A DNA stretch of 64,000 nt, taken from positions 62,001 through 126,000 of the forward strand of contig NZ_VCJO01000007.1 of assembly GCF_009712475.1 (NCBI RefSeq), written 5' to 3'. Origin of the DNA: Micromonospora sp. CP22 (GTDB lineage: Bacteria; Actinomycetota; Actinomycetes; Mycobacteriales; Micromonosporaceae). Below are positions 33,654-40,877 of this stretch, piece after piece. The position numbers and the translations under genes were made by a program. Under the pieces are notes generated by a model that saw only the letters and a list, made by a program, of their open reading frames with translations, was not told where the DNA came from and did not search any database. Numbering within the stretch: position 1 is the first letter of the stretch; each line of letters starts with the position of its first letter.

Positions 33654-35501
33654 TCAGGAGGTGCGGATGGCGTCTAGGGCTAGGAGGGCTACGTGGAGGG
33701 AGAGGCAGGCGTCGACCGAGTCGAGGTCGACGTTCAGGATCCGGCCGATGCGGGCCAACCGCTCGTAGAACGCCGGGCGGGACAGGTGCGCGGCGGATGC
33801 CGCGGCGGACTTGTTCCGGCCCTGCTCCAGGTAGGCCCGTAGGGTGCCGAGCAGTTGCTCCCGGGGGTGCTGCGCGTCGTACGTCAGCAGCGCCCCGAGT
33901 TGCCGCTCGACGAAGGTCTGCACCCGGGGCTCATCGCGCAACAGGTGCAGCAGTCCGGCCAGGCCGACGTGCGGCAGCCGGAAGATCGGCAGGTCACGCC
34001 GGTCCCGGCGGGCCGCGTCGGCGACCTGACGCGCCTCGATCAGCGACCGGCGGGCCTCCCGCAGACCGCCCACCCCGGATCCGGCGGCGATCAGCAGCCC
34101 GGGGCCGGGACGCCGACCCGGCGCGTCCTCGGTACGCCCCGACACCTCAGCGCGTCCGGCCAGTTCCGGGCGGGCGCGGCGCAGCGCGGCGGCGAAGGCG
34201 GACAACGCCCGTTCCTCGGTCGCGGCGTCGGGCAGGGCGAGCAGCACACCCACCGTCTGGTCGTCCAGGGCGCTGGTGAGCCCGGTCAGCCCGGCCTCGC
34301 GCAGCGCCTGTCCGACGGCCTCGGCGAGGTCGCGCAGCCAGGTGGGCCCGGCGTCCGGTACGTGGTCGGCCGCGTCGCCCGGATGCCCCGGCTCCCCTCC
34401 GGCCGCGTCCACCCGGTGGCGGACCACCAGCCCGACGAGATGACGGCGCTCCAGCGCCACCCCGAGCGCCCGCGCCCGCAGGGCCACCTCGTCCACCGGC
34501 CAGGAGTGGTCGAGCAGGGCGGTGAGCAGGGTCCGGTGGAGTTGGCGTTCCAACCCCTCGGCGTCCCGACGGATCAGCCGACCGAGGGCCAGCGTGGACG
34601 CCGCCCGCTCCACCAGGATGGTCAGCCTGGTCGGCGGTGCCGAGGGCGAGCCGCCACGCCCGGCCGGGGTCGACACGTCCCGCCGGGTGGCCGGCACCGG
34701 GGCGGGCCGCCCGCTGTCCGGCACCGGCGGGGGCCCACCGGCCAGGTGACCGCCGGGCGGCCAGCGCAACAGCAGCCGACCCCAGTCCTGTCCCCGCGCA
34801 CCCACCATGGTGACCAGCCACCCTCGGTCCGCGTCGTACGCCGTACGCCCGTCGGCCCGGATTCGCCGTGAGTGCTGCTCCCAGCCGTCGAGCAGCAACT
34901 CGGCGTTCTCCCCCACCGGGTCGTAGGCGAGCACCTGGCGGGACAGGTTCTCCAACACCACCGGGCAGCCGGACAGCTCGGCCGCCTGCCGGACCACCTC
35001 GCCGGGTTCGGCTCCCTCCACCGACAGCTCGGTGAACCGCTGGTGGATCTCCTCGGTGGCCCGCAGCTCGGTGAGCTGGGCGTCCACGATCAGGGCGTGC
35101 ACCGCCTCGGTGACCCGCACGAACGGGGTGGCCCGGCGCAGCTCCACCAACGGCAGGCCGTGGCGTTCGGCGGCGGCCACCATCACCCGGGGTACGCCGT
35201 CGAGATAGCGCCGACCCAACTCGACCACCAGCCCGGAGACGCCGACGCCGGCCAGGTCCCCGATGAAGGCCCGCAGCCCGGCGTCGTCGCCGGGCAGCCC
35301 GATACCGGTGGTGAGCACCAACTCGCCGCCGCCGAGCAGGGTGGCGATGTCCGGCACCTCGGCGACGTGCACCCACCGCACCCGACGGTCCAGCCCGACC
35401 TCCCCGGCGACCAGGCGCGGCGCGCCGTGGCGGACCGGGTCCAGGGCGAGGACCTCACGCACGGTAGGGAACACTCGCGACACGCTACCGCCCGTGACCA
35501 C
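33654..35501 (-). CDS. PucR family transcriptional regulator
   Basis: A 615-residue regulator. Residues 10-135 are a PucR N-terminal domain (FPTVREVLALDPVRHGAPRLVAGEVGLDRRVRWVHVAEVPDIATLL and GGELVLTTGIGLPGD). The middle part is a GGDEF-like/CdaR region with a Pro-rich insertion around 235-270. The C-terminus carries HTH_30 (about 548-608: LLGTLRAYLEQGRNKSAAASAAHLSRPAFYERLARIGRIL). PucR relatives regulate purine or amino-acid catabolism. No such genes stand next to it here. GTG 35501 is the first start; another GTG five codons on is possible. Neither has a good ribosome site. Confidence 0.88.
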   Translation of the reverse strand: MVTGGSVSRVFPTVREVLALDPVRHGAPRLVAGEVGLDRRVRWVHVAEVPDIATLLGGGELVLTTGIGLPGDDAGLRAFIGDLAGVGVSGLVVELGRRYLDGVPRVMVAAAERHGLPLVELRRATPFVRVTEAVHALIVDAQLTELRATEEIHQRFTELSVEGAEPGEVVRQAAELSGCPVVLENLSRQVLAYDPVGENAELLLDGWEQHSRRIRADGRTAYDADRGWLVTMVGARGQDWGRLLLRWPPGGHLAGGPPPVPDSGRPAPVPATRRDVSTPAGRGGSPSAPPTRLTILVERAASTLALGRLIRRDAEGLERQLHRTLLTALLDHSWPVDEVALRARALGVALERRHLVGLVVRHRVDAAGGEPGHPGDAADHVPDAGPTWLRDLAEAVGQALREAGLTGLTSALDDQTVGVLLALPDAATEERALSAFAAALRRARPELAGRAEVSGRTEDAPGRRPGPGLLIAAGSGVGGLREARRSLIEARQVADAARRDRRDLPIFRLPHVGLAGLLHLLRDEPRVQTFVERQLGALLTYDAQHPREQLLGTLRAYLEQGRNKSAAASAAHLSRPAFYERLARIGRILNVDLDSVDACLSLHVALLALDAIRTS

Positions 35502-35591
35502 GGATGCCTGCCGGTGCCTCGGCGCGGGTGTGCGGCGGCTCGCTCGTAGCGGTGGCGGGCACAGCAGGGCACGGCCTCCGCACCGACGCGC

Positions 35592-36401
35592 TCAGAGCGG
35601 GTCGTCGCGGCCCAGCTCCCAGCAGGCCACGGCGGTGGCGGCGGCGACGTTCAGCGAGTCGACGCCACGGCGCATCGGGATCACCACCCGTGCGTCGCTG
35701 GCCGCCATCGCCGCGCCGGTCAGCCCGGCGCCCTCGGCGCCGAGCAGCAGCGCGGCGCGGGACCGCTGGGCCGGGCCCAACCGCTGGAGGGGCACCGCGT
35801 CGGGTGCCGGCGTCATCGCCAGTACGGTGAACCCGGCGGCCCGGACGTCCGCCAGCGCCGCCGGCCACGGTTCCAGCTTCGCGTACGGCACGGCGAAGAC
35901 CTCACCCATGCTGACCCGTACGCTGCGCCGGTAGAGCGGGTCGGCGCAGGTCGGTGAGAGCAGTACGGCGTCCACCCCCAGCCCCGCCACCGCCCGGAAG
36001 ATCGCGCCCAGGTTCGTGTGGTTGTTGACGTCTTCGAGGATCACCACACGCCCGGCGGTGGCGAGCACCTCGGCGGCGCTCGGCAGCGGCTTGCGCCGGA
36101 ACGAGGCGAGCACGCCCCGGTGCACGTGGAACCCGGTCGCCTCGCGCAGCACGTCGGGGGTGGCCGCGTACACCGGGGCCTCGCCGGTGTCGAGGTCGGC
36201 CAGTTGGTCGACCCGCTTGGCGTCGACGAGGAAGGACCGGGCCGGGTAGCCGGCCCGCAGCGCCCGCCGCAGCACCAGCTCGCCCTCGGCGATGAACAGG
36301 CCGTGCGGCGGCTCCCAGCGGGTACGCAGCTCGACGTCGGTCAGCGCCCGATAGTCGGCGATCCGCTCGTCGTCGGGCTCGGTGATCAGGTGGACGGGCA
36401 C
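35592..36401 (-). CDS. TrmH/SpoU family RNA 2'-O-methyltransferase
   Basis: A 269-residue SPOUT methyltransferase. An N-terminal RNA-binding L30e-like part (HGLFIAEGELVLRRALRAGYPARSFLV) precedes the knotted domain with NHTNLGAIFRAVAGLGVDAVLL, ALLLGAEGAGL and VIPMRRGVDSLNVAAATAVA, the three SPOUT motifs. It methylates ribose 2'-OH in rRNA or tRNA; the target nucleotide is unknown. GTG 36401 is preceded by CAGAAT 6 nt upstream and no ribosome site, so it is probably leaderless. Confidence 0.88.
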   Translation of the reverse strand: MPVHLITEPDDERIADYRALTDVELRTRWEPPHGLFIAEGELVLRRALRAGYPARSFLVDAKRVDQLADLDTGEAPVYAATPDVLREATGFHVHRGVLASFRRKPLPSAAEVLATAGRVVILEDVNNHTNLGAIFRAVAGLGVDAVLLSPTCADPLYRRSVRVSMGEVFAVPYAKLEPWPAALADVRAAGFTVLAMTPAPDAVPLQRLGPAQRSRAALLLGAEGAGLTGAAMAASDARVVIPMRRGVDSLNVAAATAVACWELGRDDPL

Positions 36402-36407
36402 CCGCCG

Positions 36408-36413
36408 ATTCTG
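36408..36413 (-). promoter_or_regulatory. -10 box for leaderless SpoU gene
   Basis: CAGAAT on the minus strand, 6 nt before GTG 36401, matching all but one of the TANNNT positions. Confidence 0.4.
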
Positions 36414-36539
36414 CCGGACCCCGCCACGCCGGACGCCGCAGGTGCCCCGGTACGCCGACCGGCACGGAACCAGCAGGCCGACCGGCAGCGGGGCCAGCAG
36501 GTCGGCGGGCCAGCGACGCGCGGCGGGTTCGCCGGGCGG

Positions 36540-36929
36540 CTACTTCATGGCGGCGAGTTGGATCAGGTTGCCGCAGGTGTCGTCGAGGACGGCGGTGACC
36601 ACCGGTCCCAGGTCCAACGCCTCCTGGGTGAACTGGACACCCAGTCCCTTGAGTCGCTCGACCTCGGCGTACACGTCGTCGACGGCGAACTGGGTGACCG
36701 GGATGCCGTCGGCGACCAGGGCCCTCTTGAACGGTCCCGCCGCCGGGTGACCGTCCGGTTCCAGCAGCAGTTCGACCCCGTCGGGGTCGGCCGGCGACAC
36801 GACGGTGAGCCAGCGGGCGTCACCGGCGGGGATGTCGGTCTTCTTGATGAACCCCAGTTTCTCGGTGTAGAAGGCGAGCGCCTTGGCCTGGTCGTCGACG
36901 AGAACGCTGGTGAGATGGATGCGGATCAT
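36540..36929 (-). CDS. VOC family (glyoxalase/bleomycin-resistance fold) protein
   Basis: A 129-residue single-domain VOC protein with two beta-alpha-beta-beta-beta repeats: RIHLTSVLVDDQAKALAFYTEKLGF, then VTQFAVDDVYAEVERLKGLGVQF...DTCGNLIQL. The two halves provide the usual metal positions (His5 and Glu55 region, and the C-terminal NLIQL strand). Its ATG overlaps the TGA of the ArsR gene (ATGA 36926-36929), so the pair is translationally coupled. ArsR-VOC pairs are common in actinomycetes and mostly uncharacterised, with ligands possibly small metabolites or antibiotics. Confidence 0.87.
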   Translation of the reverse strand: MIRIHLTSVLVDDQAKALAFYTEKLGFIKKTDIPAGDARWLTVVSPADPDGVELLLEPDGHPAAGPFKRALVADGIPVTQFAVDDVYAEVERLKGLGVQFTQEALDLGPVVTAVLDDTCGNLIQLAAMK

Positions 36930-37240
36930 GAGCCTGGTGCCTCTCGGTCGATGTCCCACCGCTCGATGATCGAACGCAGCGGGCTGGTGTCGAGGTAGTG
37001 GAACTTGCAGCGACCCTGTCGGCGGGTGTGCACCAGGCCGGCCTGTTCGAGCACCGCGAGGTGTTGCGAGATGGCCTGGCGTGACGAGGTCAGGTTGTGC
37101 TTCATGGTGAGTCGGCCGCAGATCTCGAAGAGCGTCTGACCGTCCCTGTCGGTCAACTCGTCCAGGATCGCGCGTCGCGTCGCGTCGCCGATGGCCTTGA
37201 ACAGGTCGGCGTCCGAGTCCACAGACAGAGTTATAGGCAA
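36926..37240 (-). CDS. ArsR family regulator
   Basis: A 104-residue winged-helix regulator: ADLFKAIGDATRRAILDELTDRDGQTLFEICGRL, then NLTSSRQAISQHLAVLEQAGLVHTRRQGR (recognition helix) and a C-terminal KFHYLDTSPLRSIIERW. It lacks the CxC metal motif of classical ArsR/SmtB proteins, so its signal is probably not a metal. It lies upstream of and coupled to the VOC protein and probably controls the pair. Confidence 0.88.
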   Translation of the reverse strand: MPITLSVDSDADLFKAIGDATRRAILDELTDRDGQTLFEICGRLTMKHNLTSSRQAISQHLAVLEQAGLVHTRRQGRCKFHYLDTSPLRSIIERWDIDREAPGS

Positions 37241-37255
37241 GTAGTGACTTGCATG

Positions 37256-37546
37256 TCAAGCCGACTCACCGAAGGTGATCCAGCGCGGCGGGACGTGGTC
37301 GATGAGCCAGACACCGTTGACGGCCCGGTAGAAGACGAACCCGTGCCGGTGCATGCCCGTCGCGTCCACGGTCAGCACCACCGGGTCACCCCGGCGCGCG
37401 CCGACCGTGGCGGCGGTCTCCCGGTCCACCGACAGGTGGACGTGGACACGACCGCGTGGCCGCAGCCCGTCGGCACGGATGCCAGGCAGGTTGCGGGCCA
37501 CCGTGCCGTGGTAGAGCAGCGACGGCGGCACGACATCGAACGCCAT
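37256..37546 (-). CDS. kptA: RNA 2'-phosphotransferase (KptA-like), ART domain only
   Basis: A 96-residue protein matching the C-terminal ADP-ribosyltransferase-like lobe of Tpt1/KptA: LLYHGTVARNLPGIRADGL, RGRVHVHLSVDRETA, TVGARRGDPVVLTVDATGM. Full KptA is about 180 residues, with an N-terminal winged-helix lobe containing the catalytic Arg-His pair. That lobe is absent, and the same frame upstream reads a stretch of unrelated Ala/Arg-rich sequence. Known KptA removes a 2'-phosphate from RNA onto NAD+. This may be a truncated gene, or a stand-alone ART-fold protein with another job, such as NAD-dependent modification. ATG 37546 has no clear ribosome site. Confidence 0.65.
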   Translation of the reverse strand: MAFDVVPPSLLYHGTVARNLPGIRADGLRPRGRVHVHLSVDRETAATVGARRGDPVVLTVDATGMHRHGFVFYRAVNGVWLIDHVPPRWITFGESA

Positions 37547-37623
37547 GTCGTCGCCACGCTGCGCGCCGGGAGCCCGACCAGCCGCGCACCGCAGCGCTGA
37601 CGCACCGGGCCGCGCGGGCGCCG

Positions 37624-37657
37624 CCGTGGCGGTGCCACCCGCGTGGCACCGCCACGG
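37624..37657 (-). terminator. 15-bp terminator after the NB-ARC gene
   Basis: CCGTGGCGGTGCCAC (37624-37638) pairs perfectly with GTGGCACCGCCACGG (37643-37657) over a 4-nt loop. It lies just after the stop codon of the minus-strand XRE/NB-ARC/TPR gene and separates it from the KptA fragment. Confidence 0.75.
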
Positions 37658-37660
37658 TGC

Positions 37661-39922
37661 TCAGGGCGGCGACAGCCGCGCCACCGCTTGGTGGGCGTGC
37701 TCGGCGGCCGGGTCACCGAGATCGTCCAGGAGTTGCGCGGCCCGTTGCCACGCGTCGACGGCGCGGGTGATGTCGCTCATCGCCTCCCGTACCTCACCGA
37801 GCCGCTGAAGGGTCTCGGCCTCGTGGTACCGGTCCGCGGACTCCCGGAACAGCGCGATGGCCTCCTCGTAGCACTCGGCCGCCCGATCGTGCTCGCCCAG
37901 GCGGCCGTGGGCGAAGCCCAGGCTGTCCAGCGTCGCCGCCTGGCCGTTGCGGTCACCGCTGGCACGCTGGCGGGCCAGCGCCGCCGAGCAGCTCTCGATA
38001 GCCCGTGGATAGTCGCCCGTGGCGGCGTAGAGCCAGCCGACCGCGTTCATCGCCCGAGCCTCTCCGGCGCTGTTGCCGGCCGACCGGTACAACCGCAACG
38101 CCTCCTGCACGTGCCGGAGCCCCTCCTCGGGCCGCCCCCGCATGTAGCAGACCTCGGCGTAGTTGTGCAGCGTCAGCGCCTGGCCGGTCGGGTCGTCCAG
38201 TCGCCGGTGCAGGTCCAGGGCGCGCAGCAGTCGTCTCTCGGCCACGTCGAGGTCACCGAGGCGGGTCTCCGCGCGGGACAGCAACCGGTTGGCCACAGCC
38301 TGTCCGGCCAGGTCGTCGATGCGTTCCGCCGCGGCGAGCGCGACCTGCTGGACGGCGAGCTGATCCCGCCAGAGGCCGTGCGGCGCGAAGAAGGTGGTCA
38401 ACGCCCAGGCCAGCTGCCAGGCGTACGCCTCGAAGCCGGTCTCCGCGGCCTGGCGCACCGCCCGCAGCAGCACCTGACCCTCCGCCGCGAACCAGCTCAG
38501 CGCCGCGTCGTGGTTCTCCGCCGGGGACCTGACGTTCGACGGCAGCGCGGGAATCGGGTCGATCGCCGGCCACTGCGGCTGGAGCAGCAGCGCCGCCGGG
38601 TAGGAGCTGTGCAGGTAGTAGTCGAACAGCCGGCGGCGCGCCTCCCGCGACTCCTCGGCCTCCCCGGCGGTGCGGGTCAGTTCGGCCGCGTACGCGCGCA
38701 GCAGGTCGTGGAAGGCGTACCGGCCGGGCAGGTGTTCGGTGAGCAGGTGCAGCCGGGTCAGCTCCCGCAACGGCGCGGTGATGGTCGCCGGGGTCTCCCC
38801 CGCCAGCGCCGCCGCGACCTCGGCGGTCAGGTCGGGCCCGGGGTGCAACCCCAACAGCCGGAACAGCCGCGCCGCCGGTCGACTCAACGCCAGGTAGGAC
38901 CAGGAGAAGACGGCGCGGACGTCGCCGTCGGCCAACGCGTCCAGCATCGCCTCGTCGGGGCGCAGGCTGGCGGCGAAGGCGTCGAGCGGGAAGCTGGGAT
39001 GCAGCGCCATCCGTGCCGCCACGATCGACAGCGCCAGCGGCAGCCGCCCCGTCGAGTCGATGATGTCCGCCGTGGCGGCCGGTTCGGCGGCCAGCCGACA
39101 GGCACCGAGCCGACTGGCGAGCAGACTCATCGACTCGTCGCTGGTGAGCACGTTGAGCCGGATCGGGTGCGCTCCCTCCGCGGCGATCAGCCCGGACAGC
39201 TCGTCCCGGCTGGTCACCACGACCATGCAACCGCCGGCACCGGGCAGCAGCGGTCGCACCTGCGCCGAGTCGCGCGCGTTGTCGAGCACCAGCAGCATCC
39301 GACGACCGGCCAGGAGGCTGCGGTGCAGCCCGATGCGGGCCTCCAGACCGGCCGGTATCCCGGCGGCCGGCACGCCGAGCGCCTCCAGGAAGCCCCGGAG
39401 GGCGTCGCTGGGATCGACGACGTCGGCCTCGTCGTAGCCGCGGAGGTTGACGTAGAGCTGGCCCTCGGGAAACCAGCCGGACGCCCGGTGCGCCCAGTGC
39501 AGGGCGAGGGCGGTCTTACCGACCCCGGCCATGCCGGAGATGGTGAAGATCGCGACCGTCGGCTGTGTCGACGCCTCCGTCGGCCGTCCGGCGTCGAGGG
39601 TCGCCAGCTCGGCGCAGCGGCCGACGAAGCCGGGCGCGGCCAGCGGCAGTTGCTGGGGCCGCTCTCCCTCCGGCCCGGCCAGGTCGGGGTCGGCGGCGTG
39701 GATGAAGTGGACCCGGTCGGCGGCGGACAGGTTGAACGCCTCGGCGAGCAACCGGACCGTCGACTTGCGCGGCCGGGCCACGCGTCCGTTCTCCACGTCC
39801 CGGATGCTGCGTACGGCGAGGCCGGTGGCGGCCGCGACGTCCTCCTGGGTCAACCCGAGCCGCCGCCGGTGGGCGGTCACCATCTGACTAAACCGGGCCA
39901 TACCCATCCACTCATGGCCCAC
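37661..39922 (-). CDS. XRE-HTH / NB-ARC / TPR regulator (STAND ATPase)
   Basis: A 753-residue multidomain regulator. Residues 8-65 are an XRE helix-turn-helix (MVTAHRRRLGLTQEDVAAATGLAVRSIRDVENGR). An NB-ARC ATPase follows with Walker A GMAGVGKT (130-137), Walker B MLLVLDNA (about 213) and the GLPL-like GRLPLALSIVA. The C-terminal half carries tetratricopeptide repeats. STAND proteins act as ATP-dependent switches; this actinobacterial layout resembles the SARP-linked regulators without the SARP domain. No target is evident. GTG 39922 has TACTCA six nt upstream. Other ATGs at 39907 and 39901 are possible starts. Confidence 0.88.
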   Translation of the reverse strand: MGHEWMGMARFSQMVTAHRRRLGLTQEDVAAATGLAVRSIRDVENGRVARPRKSTVRLLAEAFNLSAADRVHFIHAADPDLAGPEGERPQQLPLAAPGFVGRCAELATLDAGRPTEASTQPTVAIFTISGMAGVGKTALALHWAHRASGWFPEGQLYVNLRGYDEADVVDPSDALRGFLEALGVPAAGIPAGLEARIGLHRSLLAGRRMLLVLDNARDSAQVRPLLPGAGGCMVVVTSRDELSGLIAAEGAHPIRLNVLTSDESMSLLASRLGACRLAAEPAATADIIDSTGRLPLALSIVAARMALHPSFPLDAFAASLRPDEAMLDALADGDVRAVFSWSYLALSRPAARLFRLLGLHPGPDLTAEVAAALAGETPATITAPLRELTRLHLLTEHLPGRYAFHDLLRAYAAELTRTAGEAEESREARRRLFDYYLHSSYPAALLLQPQWPAIDPIPALPSNVRSPAENHDAALSWFAAEGQVLLRAVRQAAETGFEAYAWQLAWALTTFFAPHGLWRDQLAVQQVALAAAERIDDLAGQAVANRLLSRAETRLGDLDVAERRLLRALDLHRRLDDPTGQALTLHNYAEVCYMRGRPEEGLRHVQEALRLYRSAGNSAGEARAMNAVGWLYAATGDYPRAIESCSAALARQRASGDRNGQAATLDSLGFAHGRLGEHDRAAECYEEAIALFRESADRYHEAETLQRLGEVREAMSDITRAVDAWQRAAQLLDDLGDPAAEHAHQAVARLSPP

Positions 39923-39929
39923 CGGGTCT

Positions 39930-40070
39930 GAGTAGACCGGCCAGCCCCTCGACGGGAAAAGGATGTCCGGTGATGTTTTCTACTGGATGGAGATCCCCTT
40001 GTCGAGCGGAGGCCCGACGGCCGGGACTGCGGTCGGCCGGGCCAGTGGCGGTGGGTGTCCCGGTCTACTC
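39930..40070. promoter_or_regulatory. Spaced 11-bp inverted repeat between the NB-ARC and GRDP-like genes
   Basis: GAGTAGACCGG (39930-39940) and its exact complement CCGGTCTACTC (40060-40070) are 119 bp apart. The left arm lies over the presumed -10 region of the NB-ARC gene, the right arm over the 3' end of the GRDP-like gene (its TAG stop is inside). A looped operator is possible, as is chance. Confidence 0.3.
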
Positions 40071-40541
40071 CATAAAGTCGTAGATGTACTCACCGAATTC
40101 GGCGTGGTACCGATCCTGGGTCTGCTGCCAAGCGTTCGACAGATTCGTACGGTCGACCGGCCCACCCGTACCGACATAGGGAAGGTGGTGCAGGTAGTAG
40201 CCGAAAATCCGGTCACAGTGGGCGAAGTACGCGTACGTGTCGAGGATGTGGCCGTGCCAGAACTCGTCGATGTCGATGTGCGGCGGCAGCAGCTCCCCTT
40301 CGTACCTGCGTCGCAGGTACAGCCAGTTCTTGTAGAGCCGTTCGTAGTAGTCCGCCCGGGCCGGGCTCCACGCACCGCCCAGCATGTCGCGTCCCTGGGT
40401 GAGTCGGTGCTTGAGCGGTCCGAAGTCGATGGCGTCGATGTAGCGCCGCACCTCGGCGAGGTCGGTGATCCGGTTGGTCGAGGTGTTGGGGGGAACGTCC
40501 CAGCGGAGTTCCTCAGCGGGCCTGACGACGGTTTCGGTCAT
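40065..40541 (-). CDS. GRDP-like (glycine-rich domain-containing protein-like) protein
   Basis: A 158-residue protein. The N-terminal half (DLAEVRRYIDAIDFGPLKHRLTQG) is helical. The centre carries DIDEFWHGHILDTYAYFAHCDRIFGYYLHHLPYVG, written here as the motif WHGHILDTYAYFAHC followed by FGYYLHHLPY. This is the hallmark of the GRDP/PF07173-type family, in which conserved His, Asp and Cys could bind a metal. The biochemical role is unknown. It is preceded on the same strand by a 13-bp hairpin and, beyond that, by a possible 15-residue Cys-rich peptide, which is the layout of a small-peptide/modifying-protein pair. ATG 40541 has only a weak ribosome site. Confidence 0.7.
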   Translation of the reverse strand: MTETVVRPAEELRWDVPPNTSTNRITDLAEVRRYIDAIDFGPLKHRLTQGRDMLGGAWSPARADYYERLYKNWLYLRRRYEGELLPPHIDIDEFWHGHILDTYAYFAHCDRIFGYYLHHLPYVGTGGPVDRTNLSNAWQQTQDRYHAEFGEYIYDFME

Positions 40542-40580
40542 ATCGCGTCCAATCTCGCTCGGTCGACTGGAGTTCGCGGT

Positions 40581-40613
40581 GGTGGTCCGGGCGGGATCGC
40601 CGCCCGGACCACC
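40581..40613. terminator. 13-bp hairpin upstream of the GRDP-like gene
   Basis: GGTGGTCCGGGCG (40581-40593) pairs perfectly with CGCCCGGACCACC (40601-40613) around a 7-nt loop. On the minus strand it lies between the small peptide frame (stop at 40682) and the GRDP-like start at 40541, so it could act as a partial terminator or attenuator or stabilise an upstream transcript. Confidence 0.6.
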
Positions 40614-40681
40614 GGGTTCACGTCAGGCGGCCTGATCGCCGCGCATCACCCCGCTGCGGGAGGGTCCCGTTGACAAAATCG

Positions 40682-40729
40682 TCACCCGCAGCACTTGCCC
40701 AGAACGCTATTTCCACGCTGAAGGGTCAT
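40682..40729 (-). CDS. Possible 15-residue Cys-rich peptide
   Basis: The minus strand from ATG 40729 reads MTLQRGNSVLGKCCG and stops at 40682. It is short, ends in Cys-Cys-Gly, lies in a patch of lower GC, and is followed by a hairpin and then the GRDP-like gene, which is the arrangement of a RiPP precursor gene and its partner. There is no good Shine-Dalgarno, and the sequence matches nothing I know. It may well be noise. Confidence 0.2.
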   Translation of the reverse strand: MTLQRGNSVLGKCCG

Positions 40730-40737
40730 CCAGGAGA

Positions 40738-40759
40738 TTGACCGGCAGTTGACCGGCAG
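40738..40759. promoter_or_regulatory. Tandem 11-bp direct repeat TTGACCGGCAG
   Basis: TTGACCGGCAG occurs twice end to end (40738-40748, 40749-40759), one helical turn apart. It lies between the divergent GRDP/peptide unit and the TPP enzyme, in the position of an activator or repressor site serving either direction. Confidence 0.45.
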
Positions 40760-40811
40760 GAAGCTGCCGCCGGCACCGTGCGCGGCGCGTTTCGCCGGGT
40801 GGAGACGGGGA

Positions 40812-40877
40812 ATGTCGCGGCACTCTCGTCCGAGAGCGGTGTTTGAGGAGGCCCGGCCGGAAAGGCGATCCAGGTGA
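40812..40877 (+). CDS. 21-codon upstream ORF coupled to the TPP enzyme
   Basis: ATG 40812, preceded by GGAGACGGGGA, reads MSRHSRPRAVFEEARPERRSR and ends at TGA 40875-40877, which overlaps the GTG of the TPP enzyme (GTGA 40874-40877). Arg makes up a third of it. It is either a regulatory leader coupling translation into the enzyme gene or simply an open frame over the leader. Its good ribosome site and exact stop/start overlap favour the first. Confidence 0.4.
   Translation: MSRHSRPRAVFEEARPERRSR

Noticed and set aside
40560-40873. TPP riboswitch before the TPP-dependent enzyme
   Set aside because: No CUGAGA or thi-box core is present. A coupled upstream ORF and operator-like repeats are seen instead.
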